24,490 bases of DNA, taken from Byssochlamys sp. IMV 00236 (taxonomy: Eukaryota > Ascomycota > Eurotiomycetes > Eurotiales > Thermoascaceae). The stretch covers positions 1 to 24,490 of the forward strand of contig MSJH02000530.1 in assembly GCA_001931875.2 (NCBI GenBank), given 5' to 3'. A model generated the notes under the pieces. The model saw nothing but the letters and a program-made list of their open reading frames with translations. It made no database searches and was not told where the DNA came from. The stretch's first letter is position 1, and every line of letters starts with the position of its first letter. Shown one piece after another: positions 24,116 to 24,490 of the stretch. A program made the translations under genes and the position numbers.

Positions 24116-24490
24116 TTACATTGCACTTATGATATCACAATCATTTGCAGCTGGACACAATTGGCAATGCTTCAACTGATAAATGACCGGAGGATAGCCT
24201 TCAGATAAAGTTTAATAATAGCCCTAGTATATGACTTCATGTGTAATTTTACTTACTGTTGGGTTCTCTTTGTGGGCACTCCGATGTACGACCAACAATC
24301 CTCTTGTTATCGTCCAAACATCGTAGAGTAGCATTTTCCTCCCCTTGCAGACGAACTTTCTTTTTCCTTTTGAACATAAAAAAAAGTTAATGTTATTTAA
24401 TGTTACAAATACAATGATCTACTTACTTATGATTACAAACAAGCTTTTGTCTTTCGTATTTGTTCTCGAGACGTCGGTGGCATTTGGAAC
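24116..24490 (-). CDS. 3' end of an unrecognised Cys-rich gene (partial)
   Basis: Three exons (24427-24490, 24257-24366, 24116-24198) close in phase to a C-terminal piece of about 85 residues; the 5' part lies beyond the window. Introns of 60 and 58 bp have GTAAGT donors. The sequence carries spaced cysteines (one near the start in SKCHRR, then LVCNH, LRC, SECPQ, and a CQLC...C cluster near the end) and many Lys/Arg. This may be a zinc-binding or disulfide-rich domain, and I do not recognise the family. The last segment YPPVIYQLKHCQLCPAAN looks conserved in style. Frame choice rests on phase agreement and absence of stops across three exons. Confidence 0.6.

Overview
The window is nuclear DNA of a filamentous fungus, most likely an early-diverging one (Mucoromycota, probably Mucorales). 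The reasons are dense genes broken by many 46-70 bp GT..AG introns, AT-rich spacers, A/T homopolymers, and a set of conserved eukaryotic housekeeping proteins. The placement is inference from style and protein families; no marker gene fixes the species. All exon joins below were worked out by hand from splice signals and reading phase. In the main genes every phase closes.

Layout, left to right. 1-810 is an AT-rich gene-poor stretch with an 18-bp direct repeat. 811-1498 (+) is a tentative six-exon small gene whose end overlaps a DUF4203/TMEM198-like membrane protein (1470-2912, -). Next come a SCY1-like pseudokinase with 15 exons (3147-6225, -), the divergent NEDD8-activating E1 subunit NAE1/ULA1 (6553-8531, +), hexokinase (8622-10271, -), a DDX42-type DEAD-box helicase (10926-13383, -), and a bZIP factor with a DUF3425 tail (13708-14990, +).

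The unusual region is 14720-18910. The last 87 codons of the bZIP gene plus 381 bp of downstream DNA (14720-15371) recur as an inverted copy (18259-18910). As far as I can read, the copy is base-perfect over 652 bp, including a 34-nt homopolymer. The 2,887-bp loop holds a DDE transposase C-terminal remnant that starts at the left breakpoint, an unrecognised protein-coding ORF, and a MITE-like element with about 50-bp terminal inverted repeats. Read-through RNA would fold into a long hairpin matching the bZIP mRNA.

To the right lie a small secreted Kre9/KNH-like protein (19309-19731, +), a GATA zinc-finger factor (19873-21115, -), the mitochondrial i-AAA protease YME1 (21221-23706, -), and the 3' end of an unrecognised Cys-rich gene (24116-24490, -, running off the window). 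I see no rRNA, tRNA or CRISPR array. The genes do not form one pathway; this is ordinary euchromatin interrupted by one rearranged, transposon-littered patch.
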